Below, one piece after another: positions 16,201-23,250 of a stretch of 33,704 bases of DNA. Numbering within the stretch: position 1 is the first letter of the stretch; the number at the start of each line of letters is the position of its first letter. Origin of the DNA: a virus. The position numbers and the translations under genes are program-made. The notes beneath the pieces were generated by a model. That model searched no databases. It saw only the letters and a list, made by a program, of their open reading frames with translations, and was not told the origin of the DNA. The stretch covers positions 1 to 33,704 of the IMG/VR virus record IMGVR_UViG_3300030019_000553. One strand, 5' to 3'.

Positions 16201-16569
16201 GCGATTCAGGTTTGCAATAAGCAGATCAATAAACATATCTGCATTTCCTGTAAGTGGAAATTCGCCCTGCGGTGGCGTAGACGTATTATCAAAAAGCATG
16301 TACATCACTTTCCCAAGATCATATTTTGAGCTTTGAAAAATGGCGTTATATTGAAAGAGCTTGCTGCTGAGTTTCTTAATAGTTGGCAGTTGATTCAATG
16401 TCCATTTACTTCCTTCGTAGGTAATATAATCGTTCAGATACAATGGTGTACATGTATTTTGTTCCCATACGAGCGTAATTTGTTCATCTCCCATTACGGC
16501 TTTCGTCATATTTGATGAAGGCAATGGGTTGACTGTAATTAAATCTGTGTTGGTGCGTTTAATCGTTAT
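13294..16569 (-). CDS. Tail-tip protein, Tal / endopeptidase-tail-like
   Basis: About 1091 residues when started at the Met at 16569 (MITIKRTNTDLITVNPLP), which is more likely than the upstream Met at 16614 because only this start begins a tail-like domain. The first 380 or so residues resemble the baseplate hub/Tal fold of siphovirus tails (KLFQYNAIFQSSKYDLG, then a domain with YPFGSTRN). The later part is a long beta-rich region with GGGSFRGDAAGNI, typical of host-contact extensions. It overlaps the preceding Dit-like gene by 11 bases, matching the usual Dit-Tal order. No catalytic peptidase residues can be assigned from sequence alone. Confidence 0.75.
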   Translation of the reverse strand: MTIKRTNTDLITVNPLPSSNMTKAVMGDEQITLVWEQNTCTPLYLNDYITYEGSKWTLNQLPTIKKLSSKLFQYNAIFQSSKYDLGKVMYMLFDNTSTPPQGEFPLTGNADMFIDLLIANLNRIHGSNTWTKGDVIQTDYKLLTFSNESCLSVLERLASEFDTEYIVNGSVIHLDKKSTTRNITLKYGSTAYDIERTSVNDSNVVTRLYPFGSTRNIASDYRNGSDKLLIPAPNLYIESNIDLYGIIEASKTFDDIYPRLDGTNAGKVTAIDESNELVFFDSALDFDVNSYLLSGTTAKVHFNTGDASGYDYEIKSYTHNTRKFILIANTSEKDYALPNATLRPKIGDKYVLLDIVMPDSYKTSAENELLAAAQKWLIDDKNNSPKVEYKATFSSIYAIQNLQNVECGDTVPIYDEDLGIDENIRIVKIQKGITDFWTVQFDLSNTVSATRLERIEGGLSNVQNTVITSNERVNRNNLRAYQQTKELQGMVFDPEGYFNAENIKPLSIETSMLSVGARSQSFQLTCILQPNYNGNPQILQWTAGELVHFTIDETGVRNWIISSGSLTLTGSNDTIHPMYIYARCKRNTNVGDIFLSADHLNYDSSDIDYLFLVGVLHSPIGGIRGISLSYGMTIINGSFVKLGVISSMDESTYFDLVNNKIKGYIEFMDGIIAGSIKLSSDGTIKAGINGDSLSDIAAWFGGTEEDAIAAIAKIILYKNGGFQFGGGSFRGDAAGNIITDMAVKAREGYIGDFTIFEKAIINDSIEFSDTEIEPLDSLINPAEEIVNRTSSWTANGIQYATAVTGTLTTSKAGIVDFQIFANVQGGRNTEIAYPPQPSGLTGHATDITLNVWISDENNNTVFSDKSICGDNGCINKEYSIVLNKGNFVFHALAEHRLADQSAYVEIIGNYNTPTTGGFALLGNTDKIGLYRPANNTKIGIDGFYSELDALRYLYYKATSGLKLKGARRFFNDSYRGYVYTNNAEPIINNIANYNSFILEKYSNDSVQRTVHFPTPTELETGTDNFWLRVVVGTGGGSIKLESKTGAQMYNEDGNTRNYVGMTHGDVIEFQAILYGTEMRYYITNFNGSDIH

Positions 16570-17002
16570 CATAAGTTCTATTAACCGGATTAGGTTCAAA
16601 AACTGATAATTCATATTTTACGGATATCCTTCCGCTTTTCAGACTCTTTGGTTTTGATGTACACTTAGCACCCTCATAAAGAAGATTAACTGTAACACCC
16701 AGATTATAAACATATAATGAAAATATTCCTGGTGTTGCTATTTCTTCGATCAAAGCATTATAGTTTGTCCAAAACTCTTCTCTTGTGTCTGCTACTATCA
16801 GTATTTTTATCACATATCTGCGAGACTCAAAAATTAAATCGGATACAGTATCTACCTCTGTTCCGTTGGCGTCTGGAAAATCATGTTCCAATCTCTTTTT
16901 TGGAACTGGAGGAGACATGATTTCAAGATAGCTATCTTTAAGTATCATCGCGCCGTAAGTGGCAAAAATATCATTATCATTTATTTTCCAAAGGTTTGTC
17001 AT
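16559..17002 (-). CDS. Distal tail (Dit)-like protein
   Basis: A 147-residue protein. The beginning reads LWKINDNDIFATYGAMILKD, a pattern of distal tail proteins from Bacteroidetes phages. The C-terminal part contains beta strands (GRISVKYELSVFEPNP) as in the hub domain. It lies between the portal-MuF gene and the Tal-like gene, overlapping the latter. Dit forms the hexameric ring that joins the tail tube to the tail tip. The assignment rests on order and general pattern. Confidence 0.65.
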   Translation of the reverse strand: MTNLWKINDNDIFATYGAMILKDSYLEIMSPPVPKKRLEHDFPDANGTEVDTVSDLIFESRRYVIKILIVADTREEFWTNYNALIEEIATPGIFSLYVYNLGVTVNLLYEGAKCTSKPKSLKSGRISVKYELSVFEPNPVNRTYDND

Positions 17003-17011
17003 ATGTTTGCA

Positions 17012-19171
17012 TTATTCAGTTGGAAACTCTTTTTTTATAAACTCTTCAATTGATTTTATAACATCTTCGTCGGTTACTTCTTTCACATATGGGTGTTCCT
17101 TGATGTTTATAAATTCGGCTGTTTCTCCCGGATTATTTTCAAATACAGGATTAATTGATCCGTCGTCTTCTGGAACCGGTGTAATAGGTTCATCCGTGTT
17201 TTCAACATCACACTCACAACCCCACTCACTTGGTGGCATATGTGTTTTCCACCATACATGTAAAATTGGCAATATTATACCATAATAGGCTTTATGTGTT
17301 TCGCGAGGTTTAGCAGCTCGGCTTGGCAAATACTTAAGATTTGGATAAAGCTTAGCTGTTTTTAAATAGCCTTTAAACCGTTCGGCCATACGGGCGGCAC
17401 GAACAGCCATGTTATATTCCGTTTTCAGCCAATTTTCATTATAGTCGGTAGCAATTGAGGTTCCAAGTACTGCTTTTCTAAACTGATAATAACTACGTAA
17501 ATTTCCCTTATCATCTAGCAATTGAGTGGCTATTTCATTGCCTTCTCTATGTGCTTTGAATGCAGAAAATACCGATGTATTTTCTTTAAATTGTTGAATA
17601 AATTCGGGATCGGTATTTCCAAACTCTACTGAAAATGTATTATCAATACCTTGCTGTAGTGTTTTATTCGTAATGTCGAACAGTGGTTTTGATATAACCG
17701 GCATGTTCTCCGGATCAATACCATATTGTTTGTAAATGTCTTTTAAAGCGGAACTAAAAAGCTTATCAATGTTGATGTTCGTTGTATAGCTCGTTGATTT
17801 GTCGGCTAAGTTCAGATTGCTCTTTATTGCCCGGCTCCCCAATGTCCGGGCGTTGGCGAAAAAATCAACCAGTTGGCGGATAAATCCTTTTTGGGTGTCT
17901 GAAAGTTTTACCCCTGGTTTCTTTTTTGGTGACGCTGGGGACTTTTGCGACGGTTCCTGTGGTATAAGATCATTACCTACCGCATCGCCACCCGGAGGTG
18001 GAGTGATTTGTTGCTGTTGAGGCGCGGGGTTAGTTTGTCCACCTGCTACTTCCTCATCCCCCTCCGGCATTGGAATGGCATACTTGTCATGAATCCATTT
18101 TGAAGGGATTTTAATCAGCTTTGAAAGAGTGCTTAAATTGTCTACACTCAGGTCTTCTTTAGCTGCCGGAAATACAAATTTTCCACCCGTAGCCGGATAA
18201 CCGCGTTTGATTAATAGCGGAACAAATTTAGAATTAAGCTGACGTTGTACAAACCGGCAAAGCGTTTTTGCTTTTTCATCCAATGTGTCTGAATGAGTCT
18301 CACTCTGACTTCGTGAGCTCCCCGATATGGTTGTCATAGTTTCGCCTAGAACTCCAATCATTATTTGTTCGTCACAGGCATCTTTCAGCGTTTTATACAA
18401 ATCAGTAGAACCTGAACCCGAATTCCAAACTATTTCTACATCGGTTTCTTTAGGGACAGCCGCTACCGGCTTACCTCCAATTTCTGAAAGAGAACTAAAT
18501 AACTGATCACGGGCATTTGTATCCGTACTGTTATATTTTCCTAGCACGAATGGCATTCCAAAAATTTCGGCATATTGTGCCCAGTCTCCAAAGTTTCCGC
18601 GTTTGTAGATGACGTATTGAGCCACGCGGAACATGATTCCCAAATCGCTATCTTTCCCGAATTCGAGTATATACTCATCCTGCGTATAGTCATAACCAGT
18701 CATCCCACCTGGCATGGTAGTTATTACTTTTTCGCGGTCGGCAAGTTTTCGACCTATATTCTTCACGTAAATATGTTTGCGTGGAAAGCTGAAAATATCA
18801 AATTTTGGTGCGAATGAAGTATTTACAACCGATTTTCCGAATACTTTAGAATATACAATTTCGGTAAGCAGCTCTTCAAACTCTGGCGTTTCAATGAGGT
18901 CATTAATCACATCTACAGCCTGTCCGTCAATCTGAAACTGTAAATCTGAATTCGTGACTATCCCTACAAGCTTATCAATCTGATCCTGTAGAAATGGATC
19001 GGATAATAAATTGTCAACCAAATCGAACCATTGTGAATAAAATCCCCACTTTGCTTGATTGACAGCATTCTTGTAGTTTTGTACATCAGCGCTTTGTACT
19101 TTTGCCGGTTGCACTACCAGGGTTTGTATAAATGTCTGAGCTTCGTTGCTCTGTGCCGCTTTTTCTAACAT
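17012..19171 (-). CDS. Portal (DUF935) fused to a Mu F-like head protein
   Basis: A 719-residue protein. Residues 1 to about 400 match the DUF935 portal family (Mu gp29), for example VINDLIETPEFEELLTEIVY and QYVIYKRGNFGDWAQYAEIFG. A proline- and glutamine-rich linker with PAPQQQQITPPPGG follows, then a C-terminal domain of the Mu gpF / SPP1 gp7 type with KPRETHKAYYGIILP and PPSEWGCECDVE. In Mu these are separate proteins (gp29, gp30). The portal is the dodecameric channel for DNA, and the F-like protein is a minor head component needed for morphogenesis. A clear single ORF covers both. The gene lies between the gp36-like and Dit-like genes. Confidence 0.85.
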   Translation of the reverse strand: MLEKAAQSNEAQTFIQTLVVQPAKVQSADVQNYKNAVNQAKWGFYSQWFDLVDNLLSDPFLQDQIDKLVGIVTNSDLQFQIDGQAVDVINDLIETPEFEELLTEIVYSKVFGKSVVNTSFAPKFDIFSFPRKHIYVKNIGRKLADREKVITTMPGGMTGYDYTQDEYILEFGKDSDLGIMFRVAQYVIYKRGNFGDWAQYAEIFGMPFVLGKYNSTDTNARDQLFSSLSEIGGKPVAAVPKETDVEIVWNSGSGSTDLYKTLKDACDEQIMIGVLGETMTTISGSSRSQSETHSDTLDEKAKTLCRFVQRQLNSKFVPLLIKRGYPATGGKFVFPAAKEDLSVDNLSTLSKLIKIPSKWIHDKYAIPMPEGDEEVAGGQTNPAPQQQQITPPPGGDAVGNDLIPQEPSQKSPASPKKKPGVKLSDTQKGFIRQLVDFFANARTLGSRAIKSNLNLADKSTSYTTNINIDKLFSSALKDIYKQYGIDPENMPVISKPLFDITNKTLQQGIDNTFSVEFGNTDPEFIQQFKENTSVFSAFKAHREGNEIATQLLDDKGNLRSYYQFRKAVLGTSIATDYNENWLKTEYNMAVRAARMAERFKGYLKTAKLYPNLKYLPSRAAKPRETHKAYYGIILPILHVWWKTHMPPSEWGCECDVENTDEPITPVPEDDGSINPVFENNPGETAEFINIKEHPYVKEVTDEDVIKSIEEFIKKEFPTE

Positions 19172-19173
19172 GA

Positions 19174-19593
19174 TTAAATATGATTATTGCGTTTAGGATT
19201 ACTGGTAACTTTATATGGAAGATTGTTTGCTTCTCCTCCATTATTTTCAATTGTAGGCAGATCGGGTAATACTTCGCCTTTTTGAACAGCCTTAAGCCAG
19301 GCTATTGCACGCTCGTATCTGTCTTGCCTGAGTTCCATGGAAGTATTTACGTTGCATATATTCACAAAATGCCATACGGCAATATCTTTGATAAATATCA
19401 TTAGTAGTGCGTTTCGTTGACTACCCGTCTTAGCCAATTCCGCAGCAATATCATAAGCCTTAAGGTAACCCTTAGCTTCTTGCGTAGCTGCGTCTATGGC
19501 AGCAGTTAGCATGGTTTCATCGCCATCGCTGATAGCTTCAATTTGCTCAACACCCAAATGGGTGGTTATTTCGTCGGGAGTTATGTAAGACAT
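19174..19593 (-). CDS. Mu gp36-like head-tail connector (DUF1320)
   Basis: A 139-residue protein when started at the Met at 19593 (MSYITPDEITTHLGVEQIEA). This start is chosen because it follows the stop of the previous gene by 4 bases and begins exactly like DUF1320 proteins. The pattern (D at the N-terminus, IDAATQEAKGYLKAYD, then a helix with RYERAIAWLKAVQKGEV) matches the gp36 family, which are head completion proteins of Mu-like phages. It abuts the portal-MuF gene (2 bases apart). Confidence 0.85.
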   Translation of the reverse strand: MSYITPDEITTHLGVEQIEAISDGDETMLTAAIDAATQEAKGYLKAYDIAAELAKTGSQRNALLMIFIKDIAVWHFVNICNVNTSMELRQDRYERAIAWLKAVQKGEVLPDLPTIENNGGEANNLPYKVTSNPKRNNHI

Positions 19594-19597
19594 AATT

Positions 19598-19915
19598 TTA
19601 TATTTTACGGTTTGAAAATTGTGGATGAGTATTTGCTCCTGTTTGTGTGTCGTAAAAAGCATTTTTCGACAATATGCCTGTTTCTTCGTGTTTTGATATT
19701 ATACCCTGATTTTTCATGCGCTGAATATCATCCCTGCAAAGTGCGCGGTATTCGTCAAACAGATAAACCCGGTAGCGTTTGCCGTCGTTATCTTTTGAGT
19801 ACTGGCGAGCGCGTTTGCACTCGCGTTTAAAATGCCGGAAACTCATACGTCTATTCATTCGGCGTATTTTGCGCCTTAAGTTCCAGGCGCGAATGAGATT
19901 TAATAGTTTTTTCAT
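19598..19915 (-). CDS. Small basic hypothetical protein
   Basis: A 105-residue protein, extremely basic in its first half (RKIRRMNRRMSFRHFKRECK). No transmembrane segment. It lies between the terminase large subunit and the gp36-like connector with short gaps. The charge suggests nucleic-acid contact or a packaging accessory, but no family is recognised. The C-terminal part (LSKNAFYDTQTGANTHPQFS) has low charge. Confidence 0.6.
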   Translation of the reverse strand: MKKLLNLIRAWNLRRKIRRMNRRMSFRHFKRECKRARQYSKDNDGKRYRVYLFDEYRALCRDDIQRMKNQGIISKHEETGILSKNAFYDTQTGANTHPQFSNRKI

Positions 19916-19932
19916 TTTCCGTGTTGTTGTTT

Positions 19933-21471
19933 TTATAATCGTTTGCTATTTGTTGGTCGGCTCCACGATTTTACGCTTCCCGCTCCCAGGGTACTTATTT
20001 TTTCATTGATAATCCAAACACCGCCTTCAATACAGTCTGGTCCATCGGCCGGAGCTCGGAGCTGCATGTTGAATAATTTGAACTGCTCTGCAAGGCGTAT
20101 CATATGCGGATTGTCTTTTTCTAGTATGTTGAAAACTAGTTGTGAGTTACGAACCAATGTTTCCAGCGTTCCTTCGATTCGGATGGCTTTATCCGGTTTC
20201 TTTCGGGTGTCGGGCGTAATATTGATAAATCCTTTTTGGCGACCCATTTGATAAAATAGCGGCTTATACACCTGTTCAAAAAAAGCATCCTGAAGGGTGT
20301 TATTCTCAACGTAGTTGTAGAGCATAGTTTTATTCCCTACATAATCCCGCTGAGCATAAAACCAGTCAATAAAACTGGCTGTATTTACCTGGTCCAGGAA
20401 TCCATGATAGATATAGAATTTCCCATCTTTATAGCCTATTATCCAGTTAGCCTTAAAGCTGACTCCTTTCTTTTGCTTATCCTTATTAGATGGCGATGGG
20501 TCGGCATAATTTACCACGAATGAAAGTGAGTTAAGTGGCGGACATTTTCCCCAGGTTAACTCATTGAATACAGTACCTTCCGTAATCGGATTGTTCATGT
20601 ATTCTTTTTGAAAACTGCGGAAACCCATGAATCGCTCCATGGCTTCTACCTCTGCTTTTGTCCATTTTTCTGCCCAGGTAACATTACCATTGTCATCGTA
20701 TATATTTACCTGACTAACATGTACGTCCTGCGTGTCGGCAATACGTGCTAACACAGAATCCGCACCGATAAGGTTCCCCACCATAATAAACCGGCCACGG
20801 CCACCGTCCAGAATTCCGAACAATGCTTCTTTTACCCAGTCGGTAAGTTTGCTGATACGGCTTTCGTTTTGAATTAATTCATCATCGTCCAAGTCATCAA
20901 TTACCACATAATCCGGACGCATATCGCGGTACCGGAGTCCGCGGGGAGACTGTCCACGACCCAATGCAAAAAAAGCACAACCGTCACGGGTGACGAAAGA
21001 ACCTTCCGCCCAATGGCCAACCTGGTATTGTTCGCCAAAGTCGTTTATGTATCGTTGATTGAATTGAAGCTCCGATTGAATATCGGCCAGCAAGGTGTTG
21101 GCGTTTGTCTGGCTCTTACCTACAACTACCATTACGTTTAATTCCCGTACTTCCTGGCATTTCAGCCAAAGAGGGATAAACACATCCATGTGTGTTGATT
21201 TGGCGTGAGCACGCGCCCATTTAAAAACTGCCTTTAGGTTTTTAGTCTTCAGTATTTTGTTGGCAGCATCAATCTGGAATTTACCGGATTTGGTTTTGGC
21301 GAAATGAGGAAAATAATACTCTACAAAAAAGGCATAGTCTTTCCGAGCTCGTTTAATACGTGCTTGTTTGGTGGAATTACTTTCGGAGCGGTCAACAGTT
21401 GTTTGTTGCTGAACCTCTTCGTTGTGTAACTGCCACTCTTTGAGCGCATCGGATATTCTTTTCTGTGCCAT
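19933..21471 (-). CDS. Terminase large subunit
   Basis: A 512-residue DNA-packaging motor. The ATPase domain has an atypical Walker A (KWARAHAKST) near residues 83-92 and a Walker B with YVVIDDLDDDE. The phrase GRGQSPRGLRYRDMRPD between them is typical for Mu-like phages. The nuclease domain follows, with VVNYADPSPSNKDK and a later DGPDCIEGG, both containing metal-binding Asp residues. It pumps DNA into the prohead and cuts it at headful. It is preceded by the small subunit, and the pair starts the - strand structural operon. Confidence 0.9.
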   Translation of the reverse strand: MAQKRISDALKEWQLHNEEVQQQTTVDRSESNSTKQARIKRARKDYAFFVEYYFPHFAKTKSGKFQIDAANKILKTKNLKAVFKWARAHAKSTHMDVFIPLWLKCQEVRELNVMVVVGKSQTNANTLLADIQSELQFNQRYINDFGEQYQVGHWAEGSFVTRDGCAFFALGRGQSPRGLRYRDMRPDYVVIDDLDDDELIQNESRISKLTDWVKEALFGILDGGRGRFIMVGNLIGADSVLARIADTQDVHVSQVNIYDDNGNVTWAEKWTKAEVEAMERFMGFRSFQKEYMNNPITEGTVFNELTWGKCPPLNSLSFVVNYADPSPSNKDKQKKGVSFKANWIIGYKDGKFYIYHGFLDQVNTASFIDWFYAQRDYVGNKTMLYNYVENNTLQDAFFEQVYKPLFYQMGRQKGFINITPDTRKKPDKAIRIEGTLETLVRNSQLVFNILEKDNPHMIRLAEQFKLFNMQLRAPADGPDCIEGGVWIINEKISTLGAGSVKSWSRPTNSKRL

Positions 21472-21574
21472 TATAGTGTTGTTTCCAAATGTGCAAACTA
21501 TCGCTTAGAAGTATGTTGCAACAGTTTTCCATGTCGCGAATGCTTTTGTCTAATTGAGTTGATTGTCCGGCCAT
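21392..21574 (-). CDS. Possible small gene between the terminase subunits
   Basis: A 60-codon ORF whose ATG (21574) lies four bases after the stop of the small terminase gene and which runs 80 bases into the large subunit gene in another frame. The first part (STQLDKSIRDMENCCNILLS) reads like a coding helix; the last part overlaps TerL and is less convincing. It fills the otherwise empty gap 21472-21578. It may be real or chance. Confidence 0.35.
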   Translation of the reverse strand: MAGQSTQLDKSIRDMENCCNILLSDSLHIWKQHYNGTEKNIRCAQRVAVTQRRGSATNNC

Positions 21575-21578
21575 GAGT

Positions 21579-22046
21579 TTACATTTTAGTGATATGCTCA
21601 TTAATATATAAGTCCTGGTATTTATTCAGGGCACGAAGGAATTCGGGTGTAATGTCTTTGTCCCACGAAGCTCGGTATTGAATCCATTTACTGAAAGCCA
21701 TAAATACATCGATGGTAGAAACGATGTTGGCTTTTTTGTCGAGTTTTTCGATAGCTGATGCAAACTTGGCAAGTTTGTCTGGGAGTGAACTTATAATGTC
21801 AATATCGTCTGACTCATACACCTGGTCCAATACTTTATTTAATGCAGCAAGTGCTTTATTTACCAATTCAGGTCTTGTGACATTAATACCTGCACGTCGT
21901 GCAGCCCATCCTTCTTTGTCCACCCAGCTTGATATTGTTTGTTCACTTGTGCCCACTTTTTCAGCGATTGATTTTTGAGTTTCTCCATTCATATAATACA
22001 TGCGGGCTAACTCTTTTTTCTGCTCCATTTCTTTTTTACTTGCCAT
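21579..22046 (-). CDS. Terminase small subunit
   Basis: A 155-residue DNA-binding protein. An N-terminal helix-turn-helix (residues about 13-40) contains ELARMYYMNGETQKSIAEKV and a GTSEQTISSWVDKEGW recognition part, typical of small terminase subunits. A helical oligomerisation domain follows, with DKLAKFASAIEKLDKKANIV. It binds the packaging start site and activates the large subunit. It is the first gene of the - strand structural operon and lies next to the divergent promoter region. Confidence 0.85.
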   Translation of the reverse strand: MASKKEMEQKKELARMYYMNGETQKSIAEKVGTSEQTISSWVDKEGWAARRAGINVTRPELVNKALAALNKVLDQVYESDDIDIISSLPDKLAKFASAIEKLDKKANIVSTIDVFMAFSKWIQYRASWDKDITPEFLRALNKYQDLYINEHITKM

Positions 22047-22068
22047 ATTGTCAGCTTTAATTTTTCAG

Positions 22069-22098
22069 CAAAATAAGCTACTTATAACGGTATTCAAA
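22069..22098 (-). promoter_or_regulatory. Candidate promoter for the - strand structural operon
   Basis: On the - strand, TTTG (22098-22095) is followed after 18 bases by TTATTTTG (22076-22069), close to the Bacteroidetes pattern TTTG, about 19 bases, TAnnTTTG with one mismatch. It points to the terminase genes, 22 bases upstream of the start. Confidence 0.5.
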
Positions 22099-22126
22099 AA
22101 AACAATTGACAAAATGGCAGTACTTT

Positions 22127-22157
22127 TTTGTCGTGTTTGAATTATATGAGATTTTTG
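22127..22157 (+). promoter_or_regulatory. Candidate promoter for the + strand structural operon
   Basis: TTTG (22127-22130), a 19-base spacer, then GATTTTTG (22150-22157), one mismatch from TAnnTTTG. Transcription would begin near 22163, leaving a leader of about 45 bases before the protease start at 22208. It diverges from the promoter for the terminase operon. Confidence 0.5.
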
Positions 22158-22207
22158 CATCGACAAACAACCAAATAGAGGAAAAAATAATTAAACGACA
22201 TTTTAAA

Positions 22208-23191
22208 ATGGATAGAAAACCAATACCATATGAAGCCCTGGACTCATCGATTCTTACTAACGGTATGCGAGTAATGGTTGATGGTGTGGATATTTCTCAG
22301 TTTTTAAAAAATCCTGTTATGTTATTCGATCATAACGATTGGCAGTTGCCAATAGGTAGATGGTTGGATACGATAAAAGACAGTGGAAAAATTCTTACAA
22401 ATGCAGAGTTTGATTATGAAGACAAAGACGAACAAACTCAACGCATCATTGGAAAGGCTGAACGAGGGTTTTTAAAAGCCTGCACTGTTGGATTGGCTGA
22501 CATTGAGGCTACCGATGATCCCATGTATATGCTTCCGGGACAAACCGGTCCTACAATTATTCGTTGCAGACTTCGTGAAATATCAATAACACCTATTGGA
22601 AGAAATCATAATGCGTTACGACTTTATGATAAAGATGGTAATGAAATGCCATTTGACGAAAAGACCGACACGAAATTATTATTATCAGACTTTATTGTAT
22701 CACCTAAAATAGAAATTAAAATGAGTAAAACGTATTTAGACTTATTGAACTTATCTGATAAGGCTACTGAGGCCGAAAAGGTAGAAAAAATTGAGTTATT
22801 GCTTTCTGACAAGAAAAAAGCAACGGAAGACCTGGAAGCTGAAAAGCTAAAAGTGAATTCGCTAACCAATGAAAAAACGGAATTGCAGTCACGCATTGAT
22901 GCCATTGAGTTAGCCGATAAAACAGCAAAAAAAACGGCTTTTGATGCTGAACTTACCGAGGCTTTCAAAGATGGCCGACTGAGTGAAAAACCCGAAGGCG
23001 ATAAGCTGACCCCCGTAAAAGATCGTATGTTGAATTTGTTCGACAAAGACCCTGAAGGAACTATGTTGCTTGTAAAGGATTTGCCAAAACACAAATCATC
23101 GATTGATCTATCCGATCATGTTCCTGCTGAAGGCGAAAGTGCCTGGGATAAACGACAAAAGGAAATTGAAGAGGCTAACAAGAAAAAGTAA
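22208..23191 (+). CDS. HK97-like prohead protease fused to a scaffold region
   Basis: A 327-residue protein when started at the Met at 22208 (MDRKPIPYEALDSSIL); the upstream Met at 22106 would place the start before the candidate promoter. The protease part covers residues 1 to about 180, with the likely catalytic His at residue 42 in LFDHND and the end of the fold at LREISITPIGRNHNAL. The position normally held by the catalytic Ser reads ACTVGL, with Thr93. Residues from about 190 to 285 form a long charged coiled coil (EKVEKIELLLSDKKKATEDL), as expected for an internal scaffold. It processes the capsid during maturation. The capsid gene follows. Confidence 0.8.
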   Translation: MDRKPIPYEALDSSILTNGMRVMVDGVDISQFLKNPVMLFDHNDWQLPIGRWLDTIKDSGKILTNAEFDYEDKDEQTQRIIGKAERGFLKACTVGLADIEATDDPMYMLPGQTGPTIIRCRLREISITPIGRNHNALRLYDKDGNEMPFDEKTDTKLLLSDFIVSPKIEIKMSKTYLDLLNLSDKATEAEKVEKIELLLSDKKKATEDLEAEKLKVNSLTNEKTELQSRIDAIELADKTAKKTAFDAELTEAFKDGRLSEKPEGDKLTPVKDRMLNLFDKDPEGTMLLVKDLPKHKSSIDLSDHVPAEGESAWDKRQKEIEEANKKK

Positions 23192-23250
23192 CTTCATTTT
23201 TAAACGACAATTAAATATTAATTAAATATCAATTCAAAATCAAAAATCAA

